Shown here: positions 50,945-60,146 of the stretch, in pieces | Position numbering within the stretch: position 1 is the first letter of the stretch | Layout of the letters: each line of letters starts with the position of its first letter | Source: Rhodovibrionaceae bacterium | GTDB taxonomy: Bacteria; Pseudomonadota; Alphaproteobacteria; Kiloniellales; DSM-21159 | Assembly: GCA_028279885.1 (NCBI GenBank) | Contig: JANQMX010000066.1 | Coordinates: forward strand, 1 to 64,000 | DNA: 64,000 bases | Direction: 5' to 3' | Notes under the pieces: model-generated | Told to the model about the DNA's origin: nothing | Database searches by the model: none | The model's input: the letters and a program-made list of their open reading frames with translations, nothing else | Translations under genes and position numbers: made by a program

Positions 50945-52855
50945 ATGAAAGGTCGGTCCATGCTCTCCGTAGCGCTTTACGCTCGCTATTCGTCAGACAA
51001 TCAACGGGACGCCTCGATCGAGGATCAACTCCGACTCTGTCGCGAGCGGGCAGAGCGCGAGGGCTGGCGGATTGTCGACAGCTACAGCGACCGTTCGGTC
51101 TCCGGCGCGAGCCTGATCCGGCCAGGAATCCAGGCGTTGATGCAGGACGCGCAAGCGGAGCGTTTCGACCTCGTTCTTGCGGAGTCGCTCGATCGGATCA
51201 GCCGCGACCAGGAAGACATTGCCGGCGTCTACAAGCGGCTGACCTTCGCTGGCGTGCGCATGGTCACCCTGTCCGAGGGCGATATCAGCGAGTTGCATAT
51301 CGGCCTCAAGGGCACGATGGGGGCGCTCTATCTCAAAGACCTGGCGGATAAGACCCGTCGTGGGCTCCGCGGCCGGGTCGAGGACGGCAAGTCGGGCGGT
51401 GGCAACAGCTACGGCTATAAAGTGGTGCGCAAGACCGGCGCCGATGGCGAGCTAGAAAGGGGCGAACGGGAGATCGAGCCGACGGAGGCAGCCGTCGTGC
51501 GGCGTATCTTCGCCGACTATGCCGCCGGCAAGTCTCCGCGCCAGATTGCACACGAACTCAACGCCGAAGGTGTGCCGGGGCCCCGCGGTAAAGGCTGGGG
51601 GTCGAGCACGCTCTTTGGAAACGTGAAGCGCGGCAACGGCGTGCTGAACAATGAGCTGTACATCGGCCGGCTCGTTTGGAACCGGCAACGCTTCCTGAAA
51701 GACCCGGAGACCGGCAAGCGCGTGGCGCGGCTCAATCCCGAGGACGAGTGGATCGTCCAGGAAGTGCCCGAACTGCGCATTCTTGACGACGACCTTTGGC
51801 AGGCGGTGAAGGACCGGCAGAAGGAGATCCGCAAACGTTACGTCGATGCGGATGGCAATGGCCTCCGCGCGACGCATCGGAAACGCTATCTCTTTTCCGG
51901 CCTGATAAAATGCGCCGAATGCGGCGGCGGGTACTCCATTGCCTATCGCAACCACTTCGGCTGTTCGACGGTAAAGAACAAAGGCACGTGCTCGAACCAC
52001 ACGCGGATCGCCAGAGCCGAACTGGAACACCGCATCCTACACGCACTGCGGAATCACTTGATGTCTCCGGCGCTCTTTAAGGAGTTTTGCGAAGAGTACA
52101 CTCGGGAGATCAACCGTCTTCGGATGGAAGCGTCGTCCGGCCTTGCCGCCAAGCGGGCAGAACTGAAGAAAGTCGAACGACAGATCCGTACCATGATCGA
52201 AGCCATTAAGGACGGGCTCTACCGCTCATCCATGAAAGCCGAGATGGATGCGCTGGAAGACCGCAAAGAGCAACTTTTACAAGAGCTCGAACATGTGGAG
52301 GAACCACCGGCACTGCTCCATCCCAGCATGGCCGAGGAATATCGCAAGCGGGTGGATGGCCTGTTCATGGCGCTGCAGGACGAGCAAACGCGGCTCGAAG
52401 CGAGCGAGGATGTTCGCTCGCTCGTTGGTCGCATCGTTGTTGGACCCGGCGAGAACGACAAAGCCGATCTCTGGCTAGAGGGCGATCTTGCCGGAATCCT
52501 CACCCTGGCGGCGGGCAAGAAGACACCTGCCCATCCGGAGGACGAACAGGTGCTGCTGACAGTGGGTGCGGGGATGGGCAACCGTCATGAGCAGCAAAAC
52601 GACAAGAGCGGCCCCGATGACGGGACCGCTCAGCCGGATGCAGCGGAACCGCTGCTGTCGATGGGTGCGGGAGGGCGCACCCGTCGTGGGCGGCGACACG
52701 AAAAAAGCGGCCCGGATGGGGCCGCTTCTTCGAGCACTTCTGGGGTGCTGCCGACGATGGTTGCGGGGGCAGGATTTGAACCTGGCTTAGCCATCTCGGC
52801 TTACCTGCGTCCCTCCACTGGAGGGACGCAGGTAAGCCGAGCCTTCAGGCTATGA
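50945..52855 (+). CDS. Large serine recombinase (element integrase)
   Basis: This protein has a resolvase N-terminal domain (LYARYSSDNQRDASIEDQLR with the catalytic Ser; ESLDRISRDQED), a Recombinase domain (KSPRQIAHELNAEGVPGPRG), a zinc ribbon (IKCAECGGGYS; NKGTCSNHTRI) and a coiled-coil (ELKKVERQIRTMIEAIKDGL). It should catalyse integration and excision. The frame runs on for about 100 residues through two hairpins and antisense through the tRNA end (VAGAGFEP), and its TGA falls in the tRNA anticodon loop. The functional C terminus is probably near 52500. It lies directly next to the right attachment site. Confidence 0.9.
   Translation: MKGRSMLSVALYARYSSDNQRDASIEDQLRLCRERAEREGWRIVDSYSDRSVSGASLIRPGIQALMQDAQAERFDLVLAESLDRISRDQEDIAGVYKRLTFAGVRMVTLSEGDISELHIGLKGTMGALYLKDLADKTRRGLRGRVEDGKSGGGNSYGYKVVRKTGADGELERGEREIEPTEAAVVRRIFADYAAGKSPRQIAHELNAEGVPGPRGKGWGSSTLFGNVKRGNGVLNNELYIGRLVWNRQRFLKDPETGKRVARLNPEDEWIVQEVPELRILDDDLWQAVKDRQKEIRKRYVDADGNGLRATHRKRYLFSGLIKCAECGGGYSIAYRNHFGCSTVKNKGTCSNHTRIARAELEHRILHALRNHLMSPALFKEFCEEYTREINRLRMEASSGLAAKRAELKKVERQIRTMIEAIKDGLYRSSMKAEMDALEDRKEQLLQELEHVEEPPALLHPSMAEEYRKRVDGLFMALQDEQTRLEASEDVRSLVGRIVVGPGENDKADLWLEGDLAGILTLAAGKKTPAHPEDEQVLLTVGAGMGNRHEQQNDKSGPDDGTAQPDAAEPLLSMGAGGRTRRGRRHEKSGPDGAASSSTSGVLPTMVAGAGFEPGLAISAYLRPSTGGTQVSRAFRL
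52606..52631. other. Hairpin in the recombinase 3' region
   Basis: GAGCGGCCCCG pairs with CGGGACCGCTC with one mismatch around a 4-base loop. It may be a terminator or mark the natural end of the recombinase gene. Confidence 0.5.
52701..52727 (-). terminator. Terminator of the tRNA-like gene
   Basis: On the minus strand AAGCGGCCCC and GGGCCGCTT form a stem followed by six T. It lies 31 bases after the CCA end of the tRNA-like gene and would end its transcript. Confidence 0.75.
52758..52778 (-). repeat. Right attachment site
   Basis: These 21 bp are identical to 1160-1180 and form the 3' end of the tRNA-like gene. Element DNA lies on the left and host DNA on the right. The recombinase gene overlaps it. 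Confidence 0.8.
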
Positions 52856-52937
52856 GCCTGACGAGGGCTCCTGGCAATGGATCGCGGCGCGATCGTTACC
52901 AGGAGCCTCGCCGCTGGTGAGGTTGCTCCACCCCGCG
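52758..52937 (-). tRNA. Expanded initiator tRNA-fMet-like gene (CAU) with hairpin inserts
   Basis: The ends match bacterial tRNA-fMet. The 5' CGCGGGG pairs with CCCCGC before A-ACCA, leaving the initiator-type C1-A72 mismatch. The anticodon arm TCAGG-CTCATAG-CCTGA gives CAU at 52852-52854, and the T loop is TTCAAAT. The gene is 180 nt, not 77. The D region carries a hairpin with outer arms 52866-52874/52899-52907. The variable region carries a perfect 22-bp hairpin with 3-nt loop (arms 52795-52816 and 52820-52841) plus TGGC-TAA-GCCA. One D-stem and one T-stem pair (C-C) are broken. It may be a decayed tRNA or an unusual functional RNA. Confidence 0.65.
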
Positions 52938-53542
52938 TCACCGGTTTTGGATATGCGCCTGATGCTGGCTTCTGTAGGGCTCAGAGGCAACAATCGGCGA
53001 AGGATTATCACGGCGCGGCGCTGCTGCCGCGGCGTCGACGCTTGGTTCTGGATCCTTCGTCGGTGATGCTTGACGTTCGGGCTGTTTGGCGTTCTGGCAG
53101 CGTCAGACCTGCTGGCGGAGCCGAAGCAGCAACATGCCCGCCTTCACGCTGACTTCGCTTCGCTCGATAAGCTGTGAAGGCTGGCGGTGCAGGCAGTCTC
53201 CTACGAACCCGTCTCTGATACCCGTTCCCTGCTTCGCAGGGAAAATACATGGAACCCGACTAACCTCAGGGCTCTACGCGCAGCATGTCGGCGGAATAAC
53301 CACGAATTGTCAGTTCGTTAGACAGAGCTTCCCTGAACCATCGAACAGGGAATTTGGCCACGCGAAACAGGGACCCTATCGTCAGATGCAGGGAAACTAA
53401 TCTCATGAGCAAGGGGCCAGGCACGGTGGCCAATAGCACTGCTCAGCGCTCGACCACGCGGCTTGTTGGGCGCAGCGCGTCAAACCCTCGGACAAACCGA
53501 CATGCTATCGACGCGATTGACGACTGCGGCACCAAGCAGCCG
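52938..53542. other. Intergenic region right of the tRNA-like gene
   Basis: About 600 bases show no gene that I can support. The first 100 bases should hold the tRNA promoter on the minus strand. Around 53329-53395 there is a set of CAGGGA repeats. Confidence 0.5.
53329..53395. repeat. CAGGGA iterons with an inverted copy
   Basis: TTCCCTG at 53329-53335 is followed by CAGGGAA at 53346, CAGGGAC at 53368 and CAGGGAA at 53389, spaced 22 and 21 bases, two helical turns apart. The first pair forms an inverted repeat. The pattern fits protein-binding iterons or a transposon end remnant; no gene in the window explains it. Confidence 0.6.
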
Positions 53543-54850
53543 CTAGCTGGAGACGCGGTCCATAGATTTGTCACCTGCCAACAGCATACCGATGCGAAGC
53601 AGCGTACGGTCATCGTTTCGGCGCCCAATGACCTGGAGGCCAATCGGTCGGCCCTGCGGGTCCGCAAGCAGGGGTAGGGAAAGAGTCGGCAGGCCCATAA
53701 AGGTCCAGGGCATGGAAAAGGTCCCGTCGCCGATGCCCTCCGTCATCCGCGGCGGCGGCCCCGGCGTCGAGAGGGTCACGAGAGCATCACAGTCGCCCAT
53801 CGCGGCTTCCAACTCGGCGGCCAGACGGCCACGCAGCCGCATCGCATCCACATAGCGGGTCGCCGGAAGTGACCGTCCGGCTTCTATGAAGCTGATCGCT
53901 TCCTCGGGTAACTGGGAACGGTGTTGGGCGAACTCTTCCGCCAAAGTCACCGCCATGTCGGCCGCGATCAGATCACGATGGGCGGCAAGCGCCTGCTCGA
54001 ATCGCGCGCCCAAAGGGATGTCTCTTTCGATGCCGACGCGCCCAAGAAAGTCGTCGAAGGCCCGCGCGGCCTCGGGCTCGGCCAGGCCCCACCAGGGCCC
54101 GCGCACGGCCGCGATACGAGCCAAGTCGACGGCATCCGCGCCTGGCTTGGGCTGCTTCAGCTCCAGTACCTCGGCCAGCAGCGCGAAGTCCTCGACGGCC
54201 CTTGCCATGAAAGCGACGGTTGCCGTCGGCGGACACAGCGGCAAGCAGCCCTGGAGCGGGATGAGATCGTGCGTCGGCTTCCAGGCGAAGACGCCGGCGT
54301 AGGCAGCCGGGCGTGTGGTCGAGGAGGTGTTCTGCGTATTGACCGTGATCGGCACCATGCCCGAGGCCACGGCCGCCGCCGAGCCCACCGAGGAGGCGCC
54401 GAGCGTCAGATCCGGGTCGAGAGGGTTGCGGGTCGGCGCGGGCGCGTTCATGCCAAAGGACGTGGTGACCGTCTTGCCGAGCGGCACCATGCCCAGGGCG
54501 CGCAGTGCCGAGACGATCCAGGCATCCGTATCGGGCCGGCAGCCTTGGTGGATCGGCGAGCCCATCTCGGTCGGGAAGGCCTCCGTATCGATGTTGTCCT
54601 TGATCCCGAAAGGAACCCCGTCCAGCCGGCTCAGCCGCTTGCCGGCGGCTTGACGGGTATCCGCTTCACGCGCCTGCGCCAGCGTGAACGCGCGGTCGAG
54701 ATGGGCCCAAGCCCCGATCCCGCCCTCATAGCGATCGATCTGCGCAAAACAGTCTGCAAGCAGCGCGCTGGGCTGCAAGGTCCCGCTTTCCAGCACGGCA
54801 GCTGCCTCCGAAAGCGTTCTTGCCGTCAGATCGTTACGCTCTTCGATCAC
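53543..54850 (-). CDS. Amidase signature family hydrolase
   Basis: This 435-aa protein has the AS-family core: Lys in LDGVPFGIKDNIDTEAF, the cis-Ser in TLGASSVGSAAAVASG and the nucleophile segment TQNTSSTTRPAAYAGV. The usual Gly before the nucleophile Ser is Ser here (TSSTT instead of AGSVI), but the triad seems intact. It hydrolyses an amide; the substrate is unknown. It is the last gene of the minus-strand transport cluster, 21 bases after the ABC ATPase gene. Confidence 0.9.
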   Translation of the reverse strand: MIEERNDLTARTLSEAAAVLESGTLQPSALLADCFAQIDRYEGGIGAWAHLDRAFTLAQAREADTRQAAGKRLSRLDGVPFGIKDNIDTEAFPTEMGSPIHQGCRPDTDAWIVSALRALGMVPLGKTVTTSFGMNAPAPTRNPLDPDLTLGASSVGSAAAVASGMVPITVNTQNTSSTTRPAAYAGVFAWKPTHDLIPLQGCLPLCPPTATVAFMARAVEDFALLAEVLELKQPKPGADAVDLARIAAVRGPWWGLAEPEAARAFDDFLGRVGIERDIPLGARFEQALAAHRDLIAADMAVTLAEEFAQHRSQLPEEAISFIEAGRSLPATRYVDAMRLRGRLAAELEAAMGDCDALVTLSTPGPPPRMTEGIGDGTFSMPWTFMGLPTLSLPLLADPQGRPIGLQVIGRRNDDRTLLRIGMLLAGDKSMDRVSS

Positions 54851-54871
54851 GGTTCCATATCCTTTCGAGAG

Positions 54872-56530
54872 TCATGCGAGGGTGGCGGTCCTCTCCCCCG
54901 GAGCCTGCACGCTGGCATCTGGCGCTGCCGCCATGCCGTCGGTGGCAAGAATGCGATCGAGCCAGCCGGGATCGGGGCTTGGAACGGACCGAATGAGGGT
55001 CTTGGTATAGGGCTCCTGCGGCTGAGACAGGACCTCGACCGTTGCCCCACCTTCCACCAGCCGGCCATCGCGCATGACCAGGAGTCGGTCAGCGAAACCG
55101 GCGGCCGTCGAAAGGTCGTGGGTCACGAAGAGGAACGCGATGCCCCGTTCAGAGCGCAGACGCTCAAGCAAGGCAACGACGGTCTGCCGCAGATCGGCAT
55201 CCAGCGCCGAGGTCACCTCGTCGCAGATCACCAGGTCCGGCTCGGCCGCCAACGCCCGCGCCAGATTGACCCGCTGTTTCTGCCCGCCGGACAGCTGGCC
55301 GGGATAGCGGCCGGCCAAGTCCGGCGGCAGATCGACCGTCGCAAGCAACTGCGCCACGCCCGCGTCAAGAGCGTCCCCTCGCAGGCCGCGGAACAGCGAC
55401 AGGGGGCGCGCAAGGCCGGCGCCGATGCTCTGGCGTGGATTGAGCGCGATGTCGGCCGATTGAAAGGCAATCTGGACGGCGCGTCTCTGTTCGCGGCTGC
55501 GCTGGCTCGCTACGTCCGGCAAGGGCCGGCCGTGCAATCGCATGGCGCCTGCGGAGGGCCGGTTGAGCCCGGCGATGAGACGGGCAACGGTGGACTTGCC
55601 CGAGCCGGACTCCCCGACCAGCCCGACGACTTCTCCGGCGGCGATCTCGAAGCTGACATCCGCGACGGCATCGCACGCCGCGCCACGATAGCGAAAGCGA
55701 ACGCGCTCAAGCGCGAGCAGCGGCTTTCTCGGCGCGACGTCCAGCTGGCGCGGAGCGACCTCCGACAGTGCCGTCGGGACGGCTCGGCGGCCGAGGACGG
55801 CCTGCGCCGGGCCATCGTCGACGATCGCACCTCGCTCCATCACCACAATCCGCTCTGCCATCTGGGCAACAACGGCGAGGTCGTGGGAGATGTAGAGCGC
55901 CGCCGTGCCGCTTGCGCGGATCCAGGCACGAAAAGCCTGAAGCACCCCGACCTGGGTGGTGACGTCGAGCGCCGTGGTCGGCTCGTCGAAAATGACCAGC
56001 TTAGGGCCGGCGGCGAAGGCCATGGCAGCCGCGGCGCGCTGCAGTTGCCCGCCGCTCAGTTGATGCGGATAGCGGCAGCCGATGCGGTCGGGGTCTGGCA
56101 GCCCGAGTGCGGCATAGGCGTCCCGCGCGCCGGCGCAGGCGGCATCGCGTGTCGTCTGCCGGCGAAGGATGGGGCCTTCGATGACCTGGGCGTCGATGCG
56201 GCGCGCCGGATTGAAGGCTGCGGCCGGACTCTGCGGCACGTAGGCGATATCGCGGCCACGCATTGCACGCAGCGCCGAACCGGGCAGGTCGAGCAGCGAG
56301 CGGCCCTGGAAAGCGATGGAACCGCTTGCGATCCGTGCGCCCGGACGCAAGTAGCCGGCGAAGGCCAAACCCAAGGTCGATTTGCCGGACCCGGATGCGC
56401 CGATGATACCGATCACTTCACCGGGTTGGACGGCCAGACTGACGCCATTTAGAATGCGCAGCGGCACGCCGCCACGGCGATCGATGCCTGCTTCGACGAC
56501 GAGACGGATAACACTGGCCAGGACGCTCAT
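54872..56530 (-). CDS. Fused double-ATPase of an oligopeptide-type ABC transporter
   Basis: This 552-aa protein joins two ABC ATPase units as in fused DppD-DppF. The first has Walker A GIIGASGSGKST and signature LSGGQLQRAA; the second has Walker A GLVGESGSGKST and signature LSGGQKQRVN with CDEVTSALD. It powers import through the two permeases upstream. Its ATG overlaps the permease stop by four bases. Confidence 0.95.
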   Translation of the reverse strand: MSVLASVIRLVVEAGIDRRGGVPLRILNGVSLAVQPGEVIGIIGASGSGKSTLGLAFAGYLRPGARIASGSIAFQGRSLLDLPGSALRAMRGRDIAYVPQSPAAAFNPARRIDAQVIEGPILRRQTTRDAACAGARDAYAALGLPDPDRIGCRYPHQLSGGQLQRAAAAMAFAAGPKLVIFDEPTTALDVTTQVGVLQAFRAWIRASGTAALYISHDLAVVAQMAERIVVMERGAIVDDGPAQAVLGRRAVPTALSEVAPRQLDVAPRKPLLALERVRFRYRGAACDAVADVSFEIAAGEVVGLVGESGSGKSTVARLIAGLNRPSAGAMRLHGRPLPDVASQRSREQRRAVQIAFQSADIALNPRQSIGAGLARPLSLFRGLRGDALDAGVAQLLATVDLPPDLAGRYPGQLSGGQKQRVNLARALAAEPDLVICDEVTSALDADLRQTVVALLERLRSERGIAFLFVTHDLSTAAGFADRLLVMRDGRLVEGGATVEVLSQPQEPYTKTLIRSVPSPDPGWLDRILATDGMAAAPDASVQAPGERTATLA

Positions 56531-57393
56531 GGCAGCATCTCCGGCACGCGCCCGGCCCGACCTCTCTCGACGATGGCATCGACGATGAGATTGACGCTGA
56601 CGGTCACCGATGCGATGCAGGCCGCCGGAACCAAAGCCGCCGGCGAACCGAGAAACAGGCCCTGGACGTTCTCCTTGACCATGACACCCCAGTCGGCGCT
56701 CGGCGGCTGCACGCCCAAGCCGAGAAAGCTGAGCGCGCTGACGATCAGGATGGCGTAGGTGTATCTCAGGCCGAAGTCGGCCAGGAGTGGCGCGCTGGCG
56801 TTCGGCAAGATCTCACGGCTCATGATCCACCAGGCGCTTTCGCCTCTGGCCCGCGCCGCATCCACGAAATCCATCGCGATCAGGTCGTTCCCCAAGGCAC
56901 GCGCAATCCGGTAGGAACCAGTGGCCTGGATCAAGGCCACCGTGACGACGATCACCGGCAGCGAAGTTCCCAGCCCACCGATCAGCACCAAAGCGAAGAC
57001 GACGGACGGAAACGACAAGAGCGCGTCGACCAGGCGGCTGAGCAGCTGATCGGTCCAGCCGCCGAGCACCGCCGCCAAGAACCCCAGCAGGATGCCGATC
57101 AGGCACGCGAGCAGCGCCGAGGCCAAGGCGACCCCCATGGTCATGCGCGCGCCGTAAAGCAGGCGGGAGATCAGGTCGCGCCCGAGATAGTCGGTCCCCA
57201 GCAGTCCGGCTTCGGGCACCTCGGCGAAGCTCTGCATCGAGACGATCTCGCCTTCGCCGAAGGGGGCAATGACCGGCGCCAGCAAGGCAACGGCAACCCA
57301 CCCCGACAGGACGACGATGGCCCCCCAGGCAAGCAGCCCAAAACGCGGCCGCGATTTCTGTCGAAGTACCATTTCTGCCGGCACGATGCTCAT
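56527..57393 (-). CDS. ABC transporter permease, DppC-like
   Basis: This 288-aa protein has an N-terminal membrane segment (FGLLAWGAIVVLSGWVAVAL), the GTDYLGRDLISRLLYGARM motif typical of DppC-type permeases and about five further helices. The EAA-type loop (DAARARGESAWWIMSREILP) contacts the ATPase. It overlaps both neighbours by four bases. Confidence 0.95.
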   Translation of the reverse strand: MSIVPAEMVLRQKSRPRFGLLAWGAIVVLSGWVAVALLAPVIAPFGEGEIVSMQSFAEVPEAGLLGTDYLGRDLISRLLYGARMTMGVALASALLACLIGILLGFLAAVLGGWTDQLLSRLVDALLSFPSVVFALVLIGGLGTSLPVIVVTVALIQATGSYRIARALGNDLIAMDFVDAARARGESAWWIMSREILPNASAPLLADFGLRYTYAILIVSALSFLGLGVQPPSADWGVMVKENVQGLFLGSPAALVPAACIASVTVSVNLIVDAIVERGRAGRVPEMLP

Positions 57394-58337
57394 CGCGGTG
57401 CCCTCAAACGCGGATTGGCCAGGGTCGAGAGGACATCGGCCGTCATGTTCAACAGCACATACACCAGGCAGAAGATCATCCCGCAGGCTTGAATAAGCGG
57501 AATGTCGCGGCCGGCGACCGCATCGACCATCAGGCGGCCGAGGCCGGGATAGCTGAACACGGTCTCAACGATGACGACGCCCGAAACCAGATAAGCCAGG
57601 GTCAGCGCAACAATGGTGAAGATCGGCGACAACACGTTGGGCAGCGCATGAAACAGGATGATGCGGTTGCGCGGAATACCCTTCAGTATCGCGGTTTCGA
57701 TGAAGCCGGACGACAGAACGTTGACCAAGCTGTTGCGCGTCAGGCGGACCGTGTGCGCCATGACGACCAGGGTCAGCACGGCCACTGGCAGGATCAATTG
57801 ATCAAGCGTGTCGGACAACGTCTGGCCCGAGCGGATCACGGAAATGGAGGGCAGCCACTCCAACGACACCGAGAACAGGTAGATCAGCAGGATGGCCGTG
57901 AAGAACTCGGGCACGGCGACGGCGATCAGCGCGGCGATCGTGATGCTGTGGTCGACGGCGCTGTTGGCATGGGTGGCGGCGATCAGACCCAAGGCGAGCG
58001 CCAACGGCACGGCGACCAGCGCCGTTGCAAAGGCCAGAATCAACGTGTTGCGCAGACGATCCTCGATGAGCGTGGCGACCGGCTGCCCGGTTGAGGTCGA
58101 CTGTCCCAGATCGCCGACCAGCATCCTACCCAGCCACTCGACGTAACGAATGTAGGCCGGCTGATCGAGGCCAAGGCGGTCCCGCATCGCGGCAAGCGCT
58201 TCCGGCGTCGCATATTGCCCGAGGATCGCCTGGGCCACGTCGCCCGGGAGAATCTCGGTCGCCGCGAACATCAGCAAGGACGCAACGAGCAAGGTCGCCA
58301 GCGCGGCCAGAACCCGCATGCCAAGAGGCTTCAACAT
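57390..58337 (-). CDS. ABC transporter permease, DppB-like
   Basis: This 315-aa protein has six hydrophobic helices and DppB-type motifs (LLVASLLMFAATEILPGDVA; RLTRNSLVNVLSSGFIETAI). I chose the ATG at 58337 (MLKPLGMRVLAA), the normal family start; the open frame upstream has no membrane-protein character. It pairs with the next permease. Confidence 0.95.
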   Translation of the reverse strand: MLKPLGMRVLAALATLLVASLLMFAATEILPGDVAQAILGQYATPEALAAMRDRLGLDQPAYIRYVEWLGRMLVGDLGQSTSTGQPVATLIEDRLRNTLILAFATALVAVPLALALGLIAATHANSAVDHSITIAALIAVAVPEFFTAILLIYLFSVSLEWLPSISVIRSGQTLSDTLDQLILPVAVLTLVVMAHTVRLTRNSLVNVLSSGFIETAILKGIPRNRIILFHALPNVLSPIFTIVALTLAYLVSGVVIVETVFSYPGLGRLMVDAVAGRDIPLIQACGMIFCLVYVLLNMTADVLSTLANPRLRAPR

Positions 58338-58429
58338 CGTTTCCGGGTGCGCAGAGGGTTGAACGGAGAACCACGGAAAGCCGCCCAGTCCGCAGGGCGA
58401 ACCAAGAGGCCTTCCAAGGACAACCAGGC

Positions 58430-60028
58430 TCAAGCGTCGAGCCAAAGATCGATGCCGGTGACGATGTTGCTCGTGCCCACGCCCTGCTGGTACGGCTTCA
58501 AGCCCCTCAGCCGCTTCGCATGGGCGTAGATGTAGTCGGGATGGGCCGCCAGCATGTGGCCGCCCTCGTCATGGGCGATGAGCTGCAGATCGCGCCAGAT
58601 CTCCATGCGCTTGGCCTCGTCCCGCTCGGCACGGGCGGCGAACACCAGCCGGTCGACCCGTTCGTCGCGGAAGGCGATCTCGTTCGACGATGCGGTCGAG
58701 AGATAGAGCTGGCTCCACTGCATCTCGGCCGTCGGGCGCATGTTCCAGTGCGAACCGTGGAAGGGCTGCTTGCGCCAGACCGCACTCCAATAGCTGTCGG
58801 CGGGCGCTTGGCGCACGTTGACGGTGACACCGCCGGCGGCAGCCGTTTGCTGAAACATCAGAACCTGCTCGACAGCACCCGGCCCGGCGGCCGTCGACGT
58901 GAAGATCTCCACGGTCGGGTTCTCCACGCCGGCCCGCGCGAGATGAAACCGCGCCTTGTCCGGATCGTAGGTGCGGAGCGGTATCTCGCGCGAGAACTCC
59001 TTGTGATTGGGCGAAAGGAGATAGTCGTTGCCCATCTGCGCGCGGCCCTTGTAGACGCCCTCGACGACCCGCGTCCTGTCTTGCAGCAGCTTCATCGCCA
59101 GCCGGAAGTCATAGCTGTCGGTAGGCGCCCGGTCGCACATCATCACCATGTGGACGTTCTGCCCGCTGCGCACGAACATGGTCTCTACGTCAGGCGACTG
59201 CTGGAGACGCGGCAGGGCGTTGAGGTCGGCGCCGACGATGAAATCCGCTTCGCCGGTCAAGAGCGCGTTGACACGGTTCACCGGGTCGAGCACCGAGAAG
59301 GTCTCGATCGCATCCAGGTGCACCCGGTCCGCTGCCCAGAAGTCCTCGTGACGCAGAAAGAGTGTGCGCTCACGCGGCCGGTACTCGCCGAGCTTGAACG
59401 GACCGGTGCCGACGAAATTGACGAAGTCGCTGTGGTCTTCTGGGATGACAATCGTTCGGCCGGACGTCAGCAGCGCCGGAAACTCGAAGTTGGGCGCGAC
59501 CAGCTTGAAGCGCACGGTATGAGGCCCCTCCGCCACGACCTCCTCGATCTGAGCCATCTGGGCGCGCCAGACCGACTCGCTCTCCGCCCCCAGGTGGCGG
59601 CGCATGCTGTAGACCACGTCGGCCGACGTCATGGGCTTGCCGTTATGGAACACGACACCGCGGCGCAGCGTGAAAACCCACTCGCTGCCATCGGCGGAGG
59701 CTTCCCAGTCGGTCGCAAGCTCCGGCTCGATGTCGAGGTTCGGGCCGATCGCGACCAGCTCGTTACCGAGCTGCCGGATATGCGTCAGATCGGGAATGAT
59801 CGACGACTTGATCGGGTCGAGCGTGACGGTCGGCGCGGTCGAGGCGAAGGCGATCCTGGCGGTTCCACCCCGTTTCGGTGCTTCCGCCCGTGCCGGCGCG
59901 GCAAAGGGAAGCGAGGTGCCGGCAAGTAGTGCAGCCGCCCCGCTCAGTTTCAAAGCGTCGCGGCGGGTCCATTCATGCGGCGTCGCAGCGCGCCGTTGTT
60001 GGAACAAGGCATCGTGTCTGGTCGTCAT
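58430..60028 (-). CDS. ABC transporter substrate-binding protein, peptide/nickel type
   Basis: This 532-aa family 5 solute-binding protein starts with a twin-arginine signal (TRRDALKLSGAAALLAGTSL) and has the RGGTARIAFAS and WEASADGSEWVFTLRRGVVF features. It binds the substrate in the periplasm, exported folded by Tat. The substrate could be a peptide, opine or amide-linked compound, given the amidase downstream. A gap of 118 bases separates it from the TRAP genes. Confidence 0.95.
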   Translation of the reverse strand: MTTRHDALFQQRRAATPHEWTRRDALKLSGAAALLAGTSLPFAAPARAEAPKRGGTARIAFASTAPTVTLDPIKSSIIPDLTHIRQLGNELVAIGPNLDIEPELATDWEASADGSEWVFTLRRGVVFHNGKPMTSADVVYSMRRHLGAESESVWRAQMAQIEEVVAEGPHTVRFKLVAPNFEFPALLTSGRTIVIPEDHSDFVNFVGTGPFKLGEYRPRERTLFLRHEDFWAADRVHLDAIETFSVLDPVNRVNALLTGEADFIVGADLNALPRLQQSPDVETMFVRSGQNVHMVMMCDRAPTDSYDFRLAMKLLQDRTRVVEGVYKGRAQMGNDYLLSPNHKEFSREIPLRTYDPDKARFHLARAGVENPTVEIFTSTAAGPGAVEQVLMFQQTAAAGGVTVNVRQAPADSYWSAVWRKQPFHGSHWNMRPTAEMQWSQLYLSTASSNEIAFRDERVDRLVFAARAERDEAKRMEIWRDLQLIAHDEGGHMLAAHPDYIYAHAKRLRGLKPYQQGVGTSNIVTGIDLWLDA

Positions 60029-60146
60029 GATGAAAGCTCCTGTTGGCTTGAAGAGAAAACGGGTTGCGGTTCAATGCCGTTCGATTTGGGCCTCGGCTCA
60101 TTCCGGTTGTTCGTTTCACTGTCGGTCATGTCCGGCATCGCCTGCG

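Noticed and set aside
53008-53250. Minus-strand open frame of 80 residues right of the tRNA
   Set aside because: It is Arg-rich, has no domain or convincing ribosome site, and fits random open frames in GC-rich DNA.
53921-56452. Very long plus-strand open frame of 843 residues
   Set aside because: It is antisense to the amidase and ABC ATPase genes, is Arg/Gly-rich throughout, and is explained by codon bias of the real genes.
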